Origin: Cyclobacterium plantarum
GTDB taxonomy: Bacteria; Bacteroidota; Bacteroidia; Cytophagales; Cyclobacteriaceae
NCBI RefSeq assembly: GCF_011290685.1
Contig: NZ_JAANYN010000018.1
Coordinates: 1 to 64,000, forward strand
Direction of reading: 5' to 3'
Length of the DNA: 64,000 nt
A program made the translations under genes and the position numbers. Every line of letters begins with the position of its first letter. Position 1 is the first letter of the stretch. Shown here one piece after another: positions 55,832-64,000 of this stretch. Under the pieces are notes generated by a model that was not told the origin of the DNA, searched no databases, and saw only the letters and a list, made by a program, of their open reading frames with translations.

Positions 55832-56842
55832 TTAATTTGATCTTGAGGTTAGATTAAAGGGCAGCTTGACTTCCGTTCCAGATTCTGAGGAAAAAAAGGC
55901 TGCAAATAATACCTCCATCACATGCAAACTGTGTTTCCCCGAAACCTTGGGTTCCCGGTTCAATTCAATGGCCCAGGCAAAATCCTTCCATTCAGCTTCC
56001 AAAGCAAGCGCCATCCAGTTTTCGGCGTATGAGTCAGGCAGTAATTTCCATTTCTGGTCTTTCCCCAGAAATGCTCCCTGAGAAAAACTAATTTTAAGCA
56101 TTCCCTGAGTTCCATGTATTTCAGCATCTACCTGATTCACTCCATTTTTGAAGCCTGCAAAATGTAATGAAGCCTGCTGTTGATTACGGAATTTCATAAG
56201 GATAACACCCTCATCATCTACTTCATCCTGGTGAAAACGATTGGATATCGTGGCATATACCCGCTGGACTTCGGAAGGGATCAAAGCACAAACCAAATCC
56301 AGCTGGTGGACGGCTACGGACAAGAGATATCCTCCGCCGGTTTTTTTCTGCAAATGCCAATCCTGTCGCTCTTCATGTTTCCAAAAGGAAGCCGAGGTAG
56401 CCTTGACGGTGTGAATAGCTCCCAGATTTCCGGATTCCAGGTATGTCCTGGCTGCCAAAAATGCAGGGGTAAACTGCCCAACCTGCCCGACCATTAACTT
56501 CACATTGTTTTTCTTACTGGCTTCATATATGGCCCGGCAATCCTCCCATGTAGAAGCCATCGGTTTTTCTAATAATATATGCTTCCCTGCACTGGCTGCG
56601 GCAATTGCAATTGTCGCATGAAGATGATGCGGTGTAGCAATCAATACCGCATCGATGGCGGGATCTTCCAGAAGGCCCTTATATTCTGTATATCCCTCCA
56701 CACCATAAGTCTTCCTTAGCTGGTTCAAGGCGAAAGGATCTCTTCTACATACCGCCTTTAGTTGAAGGTTGGGTAACTTTCCTATGGCCTCAATATGTTT
56801 GATGCTAAAATTTCCTGCTCCAATAATTCCTATTGATATCAT
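55832..56842 (-). CDS. Gfo/Idh/MocA family oxidoreductase
   Basis: A 336-residue NAD(P)-dependent oxidoreductase. The Rossmann fold begins with SIGIIGAGNFSIKHIEAI, EKPMASTWEDC holds the conserved lysine of the EKP motif, and the C-terminal domain (GGGYLLSVAVHQLDLVC) contains the usual His/Asp pair. The enzymes act mainly on sugars, inositols and related polyols. It lies between the lactonase-like gene (17 bases) and the symporter (5 bases). The substrate is unknown. Confidence 0.92.
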   Translation of the reverse strand: MISIGIIGAGNFSIKHIEAIGKLPNLQLKAVCRRDPFALNQLRKTYGVEGYTEYKGLLEDPAIDAVLIATPHHLHATIAIAAASAGKHILLEKPMASTWEDCRAIYEASKKNNVKLMVGQVGQFTPAFLAARTYLESGNLGAIHTVKATSASFWKHEERQDWHLQKKTGGGYLLSVAVHQLDLVCALIPSEVQRVYATISNRFHQDEVDDEGVILMKFRNQQQASLHFAGFKNGVNQVDAEIHGTQGMLKISFSQGAFLGKDQKWKLLPDSYAENWMALALEAEWKDFAWAIELNREPKVSGKHSLHVMEVLFAAFFSSESGTEVKLPFNLTSRSN

Positions 56843-56859
56843 ATCAGAAGTTTATCCAT

Positions 56860-57729
56860 TTAAAAAAGGGAATACCCTCCTACCCCAACCTTGATCCTTG
56901 TCAACCTTCCTGGCCCCGGCTCCGAAATCCCCCCCGTTATCCAGATTTCATCACCTACGAAACATACATTACTCGTCAGGGGGATTCCGGAATCATAAGA
57001 TGCCAAAATTGCTCCTTCATTAGAAAGTACATGAATGGCCTGCATCCCATAATGGGCAATCCACAGTCTGCCTTCTATGTCCAAAGCCATACCGTCAGGA
57101 AGGTTGCCTGTTTCAATGTTGTTTTTATTAAATGGCAATGAGGCAAAGACCGTCATATAACCTGCATCTTCAAGCTGGACATTCAAATCCACTTTTAAAA
57201 TCCTGTTTTTATAACTTTCAGCTACCCATAAAACATTCTTTTCTTTTTGAAAAACGACGCCATTCGCGAAATCTATGCCCCTGGCCACGGTTCTGGCTGA
57301 TCCATCCCATCCTACAAAATACACCATTCCTTCTTTCCTGACAGAATCCGTAAAATAAAACCCCCTATCCGGATCAATCGCGATATCATTAGGGCACCGA
57401 ACCTTATGTCCTTCGATGCTTTCCGGCGAAACACTCCCTAATAGTTTTCCATTGGAATCGTATTTCAAAACACAAGCTGAAAAGCTGTCACAAACCAAAT
57501 GATCTCCATTGAGCAAAATGGCTTGCCCATTGGGTCTTTCACCTTTTCCCCATAGCAACGAACGCCCCCCTTGGAATCTTCGAATCCCCTTACCTGCCAA
57601 ATCTGTAAAATACAACGATCCTTGAAGATCAACAGCCGGTCCTTCAGTATAATGGTTCAATTCCAGCATCAGCTCAGGACGGGTCGTTTCTGGGTCGGGA
57701 AGTGCGTTTTGATCTGGGTTATGCATCAT
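56860..57729 (-). CDS. SMP-30/gluconolactonase family protein
   Basis: A 289-residue six-bladed beta-propeller lactonase. Likely calcium ligands are Glu in YTEGPAVD, Asn in CPNDIAID, and Asp in NLPDGMALD, matching the Glu/Asn/Asp set of the SMP-30 family. It hydrolyses sugar or other lactones. It is placed 6 bases after the M81 gene and 17 bases before the Gfo/Idh gene, so a lactone intermediate may arise in this pathway. Confidence 0.88.
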   Translation of the reverse strand: MMHNPDQNALPDPETTRPELMLELNHYTEGPAVDLQGSLYFTDLAGKGIRRFQGGRSLLWGKGERPNGQAILLNGDHLVCDSFSACVLKYDSNGKLLGSVSPESIEGHKVRCPNDIAIDPDRGFYFTDSVRKEGMVYFVGWDGSARTVARGIDFANGVVFQKEKNVLWVAESYKNRILKVDLNVQLEDAGYMTVFASLPFNKNNIETGNLPDGMALDIEGRLWIAHYGMQAIHVLSNEGAILASYDSGIPLTSNVCFVGDEIWITGGISEPGPGRLTRIKVGVGGYSLF

Positions 57730-57735
57730 TCTGAT

Positions 57736-59235
57736 TCAGGATAAATCATCTAATGGATACAGCGGCTTTCTCCTGTTTAGGTACCGGAAATTAGACATAT
57801 CTGCACATGTAACCCCTGGGGTATTTGCGCGGATAAAACTTTTACAAACAGTCTGATAGGCTGCTAGCGGCGCATTTACCCCCTTGGCAACTATGATATC
57901 AAATTGGGTAGGATCAATCGTAAAATGAACTAATTGTTGAAGGCTAAACGGAACCGTTCTCAAGGATGTAAGCATTAGGGTATTGCCTGATTTTGTTTTT
58001 ACAATGGCTGTATCTCCCATATTAAAATTTACCTGACCTCCATGCCGGGGCTCTTTTTCCGAAAATTTGCCATCCACTAAAGAAATTAATTCTACAGCTA
58101 TTTCTACAGGATTACCATGCAGCTTATCAGTTTTACCACCAATACTTAAGGGAATAAAACCGGTTTCATTCCTTCTTTTTTTAATGGCCCTTACGGCTTC
58201 CGGGTCATTTATGCACATAAAGCTTCTTTGCCCGGGTTGTGATTCCACCAATTCTAGTAAGAATGTACTGTCTCCGGGCGATCCTCCTCCAACGTTGTCA
58301 CCCATATCCAATAATAGGACCGGTTTTTGTGCATTTCGGATTTCCTCAGGCAAATGATCAATATCGGTTTTGCCTCCTGAAAAAACCAAATGGTTTTTAA
58401 AAATATACTCATTCAGCTGGCGTACGGCTTTTTGTGCCACCCAATGGTCTCCATCTGCCACCGCAATAAAGCTCGTTCCCATCTCCGGAACGTCGGCGTA
58501 AGGAAACCCCAAAACGACACTCGTAGAAAGAATTTCAGGTCTTAAACCTATTTCTGAAGATAATTCGTAAAGTTCTTTGCATGGACTGGACTCAGTGTGC
58601 TGCAAATCGATGCTTATTGCTACCTGACTTTGGATGGCCTGCATGACTGGACGAATTTCGCCACGGATCCTACCGATCATAAGCCTTCCTGCCTCCATTC
58701 CCACTTGCCTTTGGTCCACATGAGGATTGGTTTTGTATGCCACCAAGGCATCCACGGCCTCCACCATAACATCACTCAGATTGCAATGGGGATCAATGGT
58801 ACCAATAATAGGAAGCTCTGGACCAAGCATATCTCTGACCATTTTCAGCCAATGGCCATCAAAATCCGAATAGGAGGCGCTGACACCCGCACCATGCGGC
58901 ACCACCATTAATCCATCCAAAGGCATTGACTCGGTAATGGAATTTTTTACTTCAATAAATAAACGAGCTGCTGCTTCTCTCGACAGGATTCCACCTGGGG
59001 TAGCCTCTGCGTAAAACAATGGAACGATCTCCAAATCCGGTTCCATTTCCAGCACTTCCACCATCCCGCCTATCTCATGAAAGGCATCCCGATATTCTTC
59101 AATAATAGATCGGCCGTAAAGCAGATGACCGTTTTGAAAATCCTCCCAATTGGTCCGACTCTCCAAAAAAGTATTGGACTCATGGTAAATTCCCAAAATT
59201 CCGATCCGTTTTGGATTTTTATTCTGCATACGCAA
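57736..59235 (-). CDS. M81 family metallopeptidase (MlrC-like)
   Basis: A 499-residue protein of family M81, named for MlrC of microcystin degradation. The start GILGIYHESNTF has a metal-binding His-Glu stretch; VPHGAGVSASYSDFDGHW, GTIDPHCNLSDVM and LLLDMGDNVGGGSPGDST are further conserved motifs with likely zinc ligands. Members act on small peptide-like or amino acid-derived compounds; most are uncharacterised. It overlaps the RidA gene by 17 bases and is followed by the lactonase gene after 6 bases. The start may be the second Met (59229). Confidence 0.9.
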   Translation of the reverse strand: MRMQNKNPKRIGILGIYHESNTFLESRTNWEDFQNGHLLYGRSIIEEYRDAFHEIGGMVEVLEMEPDLEIVPLFYAEATPGGILSREAAARLFIEVKNSITESMPLDGLMVVPHGAGVSASYSDFDGHWLKMVRDMLGPELPIIGTIDPHCNLSDVMVEAVDALVAYKTNPHVDQRQVGMEAGRLMIGRIRGEIRPVMQAIQSQVAISIDLQHTESSPCKELYELSSEIGLRPEILSTSVVLGFPYADVPEMGTSFIAVADGDHWVAQKAVRQLNEYIFKNHLVFSGGKTDIDHLPEEIRNAQKPVLLLDMGDNVGGGSPGDSTFLLELVESQPGQRSFMCINDPEAVRAIKKRRNETGFIPLSIGGKTDKLHGNPVEIAVELISLVDGKFSEKEPRHGGQVNFNMGDTAIVKTKSGNTLMLTSLRTVPFSLQQLVHFTIDPTQFDIIVAKGVNAPLAAYQTVCKSFIRANTPGVTCADMSNFRYLNRRKPLYPLDDLS

Positions 59236-59650
59236 TCAAATCAACTTCAAATTTCAACAATGTTCCCAAGCAGCCAATCAGTGTAGTCCTGGCTGGGTAG
59301 GGGGGTTGAAAATATTCTTCATAGATTTGGTTAAATTCTACCAGGTCTTCCTGACGTGCTACATAATTTCTGACCTGCACGACATGGCTGAAATCCAGAC
59401 CTGCCGCAGCCAGAATCTTCCTGGCATTTTCAAATGACCTTCTGACTTCTCCTTCAAAATTATCATCCACAATTTTCCCGCTTTCATCAACAGAGGCCTG
59501 TCCTGATACAAAAACCAGGTTATTTACTTTTAAGGCCGGTGAAAACGGCAGGGTACTTTGGGGAACTCCTTCCCCAGAAATAACTTCTTTCTTCATAAAT
59601 AATGTCATTAATAAAAGGTTTCCATTAAGCCTATTAAGGCTTTGATTCAT
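59219..59650 (-). CDS. RidA family protein
   Basis: A RidA/YjgF/UK114-type protein of 125 to 143 residues, deaminating reactive enamine or imine intermediates. The typical core is FVSGQASVDESGKIV, the arginine in PARTTLIGCL is the conserved catalytic Arg, and VDLIAYAE is the C-terminal strand. Its start at 59650 overlaps the RraA stop by 4 bases; a second Met at 59596 (MKKEVISGEG) gives the usual RidA N-terminus and is the better start by family length. Its presence next to a PLP enzyme fits removal of an enamine or imine from that reaction. Confidence 0.9.
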   Translation of the reverse strand: MNQSLNRLNGNLLLMTLFMKKEVISGEGVPQSTLPFSPALKVNNLVFVSGQASVDESGKIVDDNFEGEVRRSFENARKILAAAGLDFSHVVQVRNYVARQEDLVEFNQIYEEYFQPPYPARTTLIGCLGTLLKFEVDLIAYAE

Positions 59651-60306
59651 AAGACACCATATTTTTTGTAAGCATCCATTGCTTTCATTCCCTTTTTGAT
59701 TTCATCCCTGGTGATATTTTCTGCATTCACTTTTAGCATGGCTTTTTCTATGGCTGCTTCCTCAACTTGCTGCGGAATGACCACTACTCCATCTTCATCG
59801 CAGAACACCAAATCTCCCGGGCAAAACACCACTCCTCCTATTTCCACAGGGACATCGATATCAATTACCCGTTGTCGGTTTTGGCTGTCATAAACCCGTT
59901 TTCCTTTAGCTAAAACCGTAAAGCCTATAGCTCTGATTTTGGCAATATCACGAATGCTCCCGTCTACTAATGCTCCTAAACACCCTCTGTTTCTCGCTGC
60001 CGTAGATAATAATTCCCCCCAAATGCCAGATCGGTTTGATCCTGCAGCGGCTGCAATAAAAATCTCACCAGGTTGACAGTCATCAACGGCCTGAAGCTCC
60101 AGTTCATAGGGGTTGGGATCTATGTGGTACATCTCAGACCAAAGGGTGGTTTTACACCTTCCTACCAGTTTAGCCTTTCCCGTATGAATGGAAAAGGAGA
60201 TGTCGGGCGATTGAGCGGAAAACCCCAAACCATCCAATGCATCCGAGATGACAGCCACATACAGCTTTTCTTCCATCTCACTTAGGGAATAGTTTGTCTT
60301 TTTCAT
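59647..60306 (-). CDS. RraA family protein (HMG/CHA aldolase-like)
   Basis: A 219-residue protein of the RraA/HMG aldolase family, which includes 4-hydroxy-4-methyl-2-oxoglutarate aldolases and oxaloacetate decarboxylases. The motifs are SDALDGLG at the start, GELLSTAARNRG (97-108) and GALVDGSIRD (R119, D120), which bind metal and the pyruvyl group. This suggests cleavage of a 2-oxo-4-hydroxy acid into pyruvate and another product, or decarboxylation. It overlaps RidA and the DapA-like gene by 4 bases each, so the genes are tightly coupled. Confidence 0.9.
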   Translation of the reverse strand: MKKTNYSLSEMEEKLYVAVISDALDGLGFSAQSPDISFSIHTGKAKLVGRCKTTLWSEMYHIDPNPYELELQAVDDCQPGEIFIAAAAGSNRSGIWGELLSTAARNRGCLGALVDGSIRDIAKIRAIGFTVLAKGKRVYDSQNRQRVIDIDVPVEIGGVVFCPGDLVFCDEDGVVVIPQQVEEAAIEKAMLKVNAENITRDEIKKGMKAMDAYKKYGVL

Positions 60307-61229
60307 TTGGAGAGTTGGTTTTTTTTAATCCTGGAAGCATCAATAATTAATTCTACCAAAGCCTGCACTTTTTCCTCTTTCCAGGGCTTATTGGTATTCC
60401 CCACCGGGGGAATGGAAGGACCAATGTCTACGGCATACCTTAACTGAATGGCTTGCCTGAAAAAGGTCCAAATATTGGGCAATACCTCTGCTATCATCTC
60501 CTGAAAAACCAGCATAAAGTCTGTAGCAAGCTGAACATTTCCATTTAAAAAGGAATTCCGAACAAACTGGCATTCCGGACCAAATAAATTATAAAAGGAA
60601 CCAATAGCGCCCGAAGTACCACAAAGTGCCGCATGGCACATCAACTCATCCGCCCCACTGAAAAGAGTTAGCCTGCCCCGTGAACTATACGAAATGGTAC
60701 TTATTTCCAGCAGGTTATTGGTGGTCAATTTCATCCCAGCCATATTTGGGAGTTGAAGCAATTTATTAACAAAGCCCACTAATCCATCTGAGAAACCAGT
60801 GGATCCTAGTTGGTAAGGAAAGAAAGGTAAATCAGTGGATTTAGCAATTTCTTCATAATGCTTCAGCGCCATAGCAGAGCTGCCGTCAGAAGAACCGTAA
60901 TATACCGGAGCAACGGAGGAAATGCCATCTACTTTACAGCTTTCCGCATGTTTCGCAAGTCTTACCGATTCATTTGTAGTCATGGAGCCTACCTGAACAA
61001 TAATCGGAATCCTTCCGCTGTTAACTGCTGCAGATACCTCTGTGACCCTCTTTCTATCGGCTTCACTCAATAAAAAACCCTGGCCTGTAGACCCAAGCAA
61101 ATACAAGCCATCCATTCCTTGTGAAATGAGGACATCCAACCACTTTTCCAACTGAACCATATCTGGCCGTCCATCTTCATTCAATGGGGTTAACATCGCA
61201 GGCCATACCCCTTTTAATTTATCATTCAT
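60303..61229 (-). CDS. DapA/NanA family lyase or dehydratase
   Basis: A 308-residue class I aldolase-superfamily protein. The Schiff base lysine K167 (GMKLTTNN) and the tyrosine Y139 (FPYQLGS) are in place. The substrate loop is GSTGQ (46-50), nearer to the GSTGE of sialic acid lyases than to the GTTGE of DapA. This places it with lyases or dehydratases of 2-oxo acids other than dihydrodipicolinate; a real dapA would be expected elsewhere. It overlaps the RraA gene by 4 bases and follows the PLP enzyme after 27 bases. Confidence 0.88.
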   Translation of the reverse strand: MNDKLKGVWPAMLTPLNEDGRPDMVQLEKWLDVLISQGMDGLYLLGSTGQGFLLSEADRKRVTEVSAAVNSGRIPIIVQVGSMTTNESVRLAKHAESCKVDGISSVAPVYYGSSDGSSAMALKHYEEIAKSTDLPFFPYQLGSTGFSDGLVGFVNKLLQLPNMAGMKLTTNNLLEISTISYSSRGRLTLFSGADELMCHAALCGTSGAIGSFYNLFGPECQFVRNSFLNGNVQLATDFMLVFQEMIAEVLPNIWTFFRQAIQLRYAVDIGPSIPPVGNTNKPWKEEKVQALVELIIDASRIKKNQLSK

Positions 61230-61256
61230 CTTAAGTTGTTATTATTTCGATTATTT

Positions 61257-62348
61257 TCATTCCACTTTAAAATAAGCATCCATACTTTTTTCATCCAGGT
61301 ATTGCACGGGATTCATTTCAATCAAATTTTCTATAGAAGGAGGATCCTTGAATCCATTTCCGGTAACGATGCATATGGCCTTATCCTCCGGTTTCAACTC
61401 TCCTGACCGGACAGCTTTCAGCCACCCTGCCAAAGAAACAGCTCCGGCAGGCTCGGCGAATATACCCTCCTTCTCTGCCAATAATCGCTGACATTCGAAC
61501 ACTTCCTCATCCGTCACCAGGTAGCCGTTACCCTTTGTATCTCTACAAGCCTTCAACGTATCAGTGCCATCGATTACATTGGCCACCTGCAACCCACTAA
61601 TTTTGGTAGCGGCGTCTGTTACGGGTTGTGCATGATCCAGGCCATTTCTTAAATTGCCAGCAATGGTATTATTGCCTTCGGGCTGAACACAATGGATCCT
61701 GGGAACTTTAAAACCAGGCTGCCTTTGGTTCCACCGCTGAAAGCCTCTGACCACGGCCAGCGCCAGGCCTCCTCCTCCTGCGGGCACAAAGATATTGGTC
61801 GCTTCGGGCATGTCCTCAGCTATTTCGAAACTGATGGATTGTACGCCTTTCATTCCTATCGGGCAATATTTAAAAGCGCTGACCTGAATCCGGGTATGAT
61901 TTTGAATGGCCAATTTAGCGAGCTTGTCAAACACCCTTTCACTGATTTCACTGCTAATACCAAAACCCTTTATCATGAATAACTTTGCCCCGAAAGCTCT
62001 CATCTGCTTTAACTTGCCCTCAGGAGCCCCCTCCACAATGGCAATTTTACAAGGCAAACCTGCCGCAGCAGAATAGGCAGCAAGTGCTGCCCCGGTATTC
62101 CCACTGCTTGTAGCCAAACAAATTTTACTTTTCTTATTCAGAATTTCGGCAATGGCAAAAGCTGCAAAGCGATCTTTATATGACCCGGAGGGATTTGCGG
62201 TTTCAAGCTTAAAATACAAATTATTAATGCCTATTTCCGGGCCGATATTTTTAGATTGAATCAAAGGAGTGCCGCCTTCCCCCAAACTGAATAGTGGGAG
62301 GTCGGTCGGCAATTCCATTAAATCCTTGTACTTCCAGATTCCTTTCAA
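61257..62348 (-). CDS. Threonine synthase-like PLP enzyme
   Basis: A 363-residue fold-type II pyridoxal phosphate enzyme. The PLP lysine is K58 (PSGSYKDRF), the phosphate of PLP is held by SSGNTG (81-86) and PAGGGGLALAV, and the start LFSLGEGGTPLIQS matches threonine synthases. Members also include threonine dehydratases and diaminopropionate-type lyases, so elimination or replacement at the beta or gamma carbon of an amino acid is likely. It overlaps the SDR gene by 4 bases. In this cluster it is more likely a catabolic lyase than ThrC. Confidence 0.88.
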   Translation of the reverse strand: MKGIWKYKDLMELPTDLPLFSLGEGGTPLIQSKNIGPEIGINNLYFKLETANPSGSYKDRFAAFAIAEILNKKSKICLATSSGNTGAALAAYSAAAGLPCKIAIVEGAPEGKLKQMRAFGAKLFMIKGFGISSEISERVFDKLAKLAIQNHTRIQVSAFKYCPIGMKGVQSISFEIAEDMPEATNIFVPAGGGGLALAVVRGFQRWNQRQPGFKVPRIHCVQPEGNNTIAGNLRNGLDHAQPVTDAATKISGLQVANVIDGTDTLKACRDTKGNGYLVTDEEVFECQRLLAEKEGIFAEPAGAVSLAGWLKAVRSGELKPEDKAICIVTGNGFKDPPSIENLIEMNPVQYLDEKSMDAYFKVE

Positions 62349-63169
62349 AACTCTTTGGGAAATTGTGAATGTTTGTTTTTATAACTGCTGAAATTATGTG
62401 TAAATCCACCATCAATCACTAGAGAGGTCCCTGTTACAAAAGCGGCTTCTTCAGATGAAAGCCAAAATACCCCATTTGCAATTTCTTCAGGGGTAGCACT
62501 TCTTTGCAGTGGAGTCAGATTTTCCATATCCCTTACCAGATCACTGCTGATGTTCTCGCCTTTACTGTCGGTAAAATCCTGACTCATTGTGGTGTGTACA
62601 TTACCTGGACAAATGGCAGTTACCCGGATTCCGGAAGGACCATACAAAGCTGCCATTTCATACGTAATACTAAGCAAGGCCCCCTTTGAAGCAACATAAG
62701 CAGGACTGGTCCCTCCGGCTCTATCTGCCATGATGCTGCTGACGTGGATAATTACACCTTTGATCCCATTTTTTTCCATATTGGCTGCCACTAACTTACT
62801 CAAGAATACCGGTGCCGTCAGACAGATTTTAAGCGTTTTCTCCCAATTTTCCAGGGAAATGGTCCGCAGGGTTTCCAGCGTCCTCCATGCTGCATTATTG
62901 ACCAAAACATCGATCCTTCCCCATTTGGCAAGTGTATTTTCCACCACTTGTTTTAGAAAGTCGCCGTCTGCCAAATCTCCATGAAGAACGAGGCAATTTT
63001 CTCCCTCTTTTAGTAAAACTGCAGTTTCCTCCAGCTCTTCTTTCTGATCAGCGACCAGAGCGACAAAGTCTCCATTCCCGGCGTATTTTTCTGCCATGGC
63101 TTTCCCTATTCCCCTGGAAGCCCCGGTAATGATAATAACCCTTGGAGAAAAACTATCCGATTTTTTCAT
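62345..63169 (-). CDS. SDR family oxidoreductase
   Basis: A 274-residue classical short-chain dehydrogenase. TGASRGIG (15-22) binds the cofactor, NNAAW follows strand 4, and S145, Y158 and K162 (HVSSIM, PAYVASK) form the catalytic set. The C-terminus has the VTGTSLVIDGGFTHN ending of this family. I take the Met at 63169 over 63211, since the extra 14 residues do not fit; this start overlaps the upstream hydrolase gene by 17 bases. It should oxidise a hydroxyl or reduce a ketone of the pathway compound. Confidence 0.9.
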   Translation of the reverse strand: MKKSDSFSPRVIIITGASRGIGKAMAEKYAGNGDFVALVADQKEELEETAVLLKEGENCLVLHGDLADGDFLKQVVENTLAKWGRIDVLVNNAAWRTLETLRTISLENWEKTLKICLTAPVFLSKLVAANMEKNGIKGVIIHVSSIMADRAGGTSPAYVASKGALLSITYEMAALYGPSGIRVTAICPGNVHTTMSQDFTDSKGENISSDLVRDMENLTPLQRSATPEEIANGVFWLSSEEAAFVTGTSLVIDGGFTHNFSSYKNKHSQFPKEF

Positions 63170-64000
63170 AATAATTTGAATTTCCAGCCGATAAAATTCC
63201 CGCCAACGCATCCCCTTTTTTTGCCATGGGCACTGCCCGGATCAAAAATATCCGTCCAGCCTGCAGGGTATGCACCTCTATTTTTTTCTCTCCATAAAAA
63301 TCACATAGATATCCCAGAACTTCATTTTGCCGAACCTCCTGTCCCAACTCAACCGTGACGACAAAAACCCCCTCCTCTGGGGCTGGATACATCTCCTGCA
63401 AATGTCCACTTCCCGGTTGATTATCTTCGATTTTAAGCGTCACTTTGGAATCCCCTTTTACTGAAGGAAACATTCCGAAGTATGCCAAAACATTTTTGCA
63501 CCCGTCTACTAAATCTCCAATGCCGTCCGGATAATACCCTCCACCCCTATATTCCGTGTAGATGGCCGGAACATTTTCATCTCGTGCCACGGATAAGGTT
63601 CTTCCTTCCAGATCCGGACTTGTGCCCCATATGATAGGTAAATTAAATGCTTCAGCCATGGCTCGCTGAGTATCCAGCACTTCTGAATTGGGGTGCATCA
63701 TATATCCCGATAAAGGTGAAATTTCAAATAAATTACCACCGGTATGCATGTCAATCAAAAAATCAGCTTTCCGGATCAATTTGCTGATTTCATGGGCTAC
63801 CTGTTCGGTGATGCTTCCTACTTTTTTTCCCGGACAGGTTCGGGCAAGATCGAGTCCGTCTAAACCAAGTCTTGAACCAGCCAAAAACGCTCCCTTATTT
63901 ACCACGGGCACTAAGGTTAGCGAACCCTTCCCAATTTTACCCTTCAACTCATTTATTAACTGTCGAACGGCAAGGATTGGTTCGTATTCATCCCCATGTA
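63153..64000 (-). CDS. Succinylglutamate desuccinylase/aspartoacylase family protein, cut by the window edge
   Basis: The C-terminal 280 or so residues of a zinc carboxypeptidase-like deacylase (M14, AspA/AstE group). The frame is open to the right edge and reads HGDEYEP there, the first His-x-x-Glu zinc motif. LIDMHTGG (second zinc histidine), AGSRLGLDGLDLARTCPG and TEYRGGG follow. The enzyme removes an acyl group from an N-acyl amino acid. A TTG at 63947 is not the real start. It overlaps the SDR gene by 17 bases and is the first visible gene of the cluster; its start lies beyond 64000. Confidence 0.9.
   Translation of the reverse strand, partial: HGDEYEPILAVRQLINELKGKIGKGSLTLVPVVNKGAFLAGSRLGLDGLDLARTCPGKKVGSITEQVAHEISKLIRKADFLIDMHTGGNLFEISPLSGYMMHPNSEVLDTQRAMAEAFNLPIIWGTSPDLEGRTLSVARDENVPAIYTEYRGGGYYPDGIGDLVDGCKNVLAYFGMFPSVKGDSKVTLKIEDNQPGSGHLQEMYPAPEEGVFVVTVELGQEVRQNEVLGYLCDFYGEKKIEVHTLQAGRIFLIRAVPMAKKGDALAGILSAGNSNYYEKIG

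Noticed and set aside
1-64000. CRISPR arrays, insertion sequences, rRNA genes
   Set aside because: No regular spaced repeats, transposase frames or rRNA-like sequence were found on either strand.

Overview
The window looks like chromosome from an aerobic, probably marine, member of the phylum Bacteroidota, most likely order Cytophagales and perhaps a Cyclobacteriaceae relative; the placement is inference. The signs are a BshA-type bacillithiol enzyme, a type IX secretion C-terminal sorting domain, a complete 2-oxoglutarate dehydrogenase gene set, sulfatases, DUF1549/DUF1553 and DUF1501 proteins, a TonB-dependent receptor, A+T-rich spacers with few Shine-Dalgarno sequences, and many lipoprotein-type signal peptides. 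No rRNA, CRISPR array, prophage or intact insertion sequence was found.

Layout. 1-1720 is a small graveyard: a short-chain dehydrogenase without a credible start, the C-terminal tail of an ABC exporter ATPase and the C-terminal tail of a sulfatase. 1976-3990 holds a medium-chain oxidoreductase, a DUF1801 protein and a DUF1003 membrane protein. 4555-9793 is a probable operon of a cytochrome-like DUF1549/DUF1553 protein, a DUF1501 protein and a sugar isomerase-like protein. 9790-20998 is mostly housekeeping (glutaminase, ClpB, sulfatase, RlmN, TetR-like regulator, two rhomboid proteases, MutL, a small membrane protein). 21254-27173 carries a GH3/serine hydrolase fusion, BshA, a fatty acid hydroxylase-like membrane enzyme and an NAD-binding epimerase-like protein. 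27455-33350 encodes the three subunits SucA, SucB and Lpd. 33409-46283 mixes cell wall (MurF), a secreted FG-GAP protein, omega-amidase-like protein, peptide deformylase, RuvX, a hemerythrin-like protein, an S41 protease, a VOC protein, an M1 peptidase and a TonB-dependent receptor.

46372-48497 is the most mobile-looking part. An intact tRNA-Val gene lies at its right end. A 22-base copy of the 3' end of that tRNA (one mismatch) lies at its left end in the same orientation. Between them sit a RhuM-Fic/Doc fusion gene and a truncated surface-protein fragment. This is the usual footprint of an element integrated into a tRNA gene, now without an integrase. A second, identical tRNA-Val gene follows, then an HtrA/DegQ protease and a large MscS-type channel.

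53256 to the right edge is a run of at least ten minus-strand genes, many overlapping by a few bases: an aspartoacylase/succinylglutamate desuccinylase-like hydrolase (cut by the edge), a short-chain dehydrogenase, a threonine synthase-like PLP enzyme, a DapA/NanA-family lyase, an RraA-family protein, RidA, an M81 (MlrC-like) peptidase, an SMP-30-like lactonase, a Gfo/Idh/MocA oxidoreductase and a kelch-mutarotase/sodium symporter fusion. Together they read as an uptake and breakdown pathway for one compound, possibly an N-acylated or hydroxylated amino acid or sugar acid. The substrate cannot be read from sequence alone. This cluster is the best candidate for an undescribed system here.
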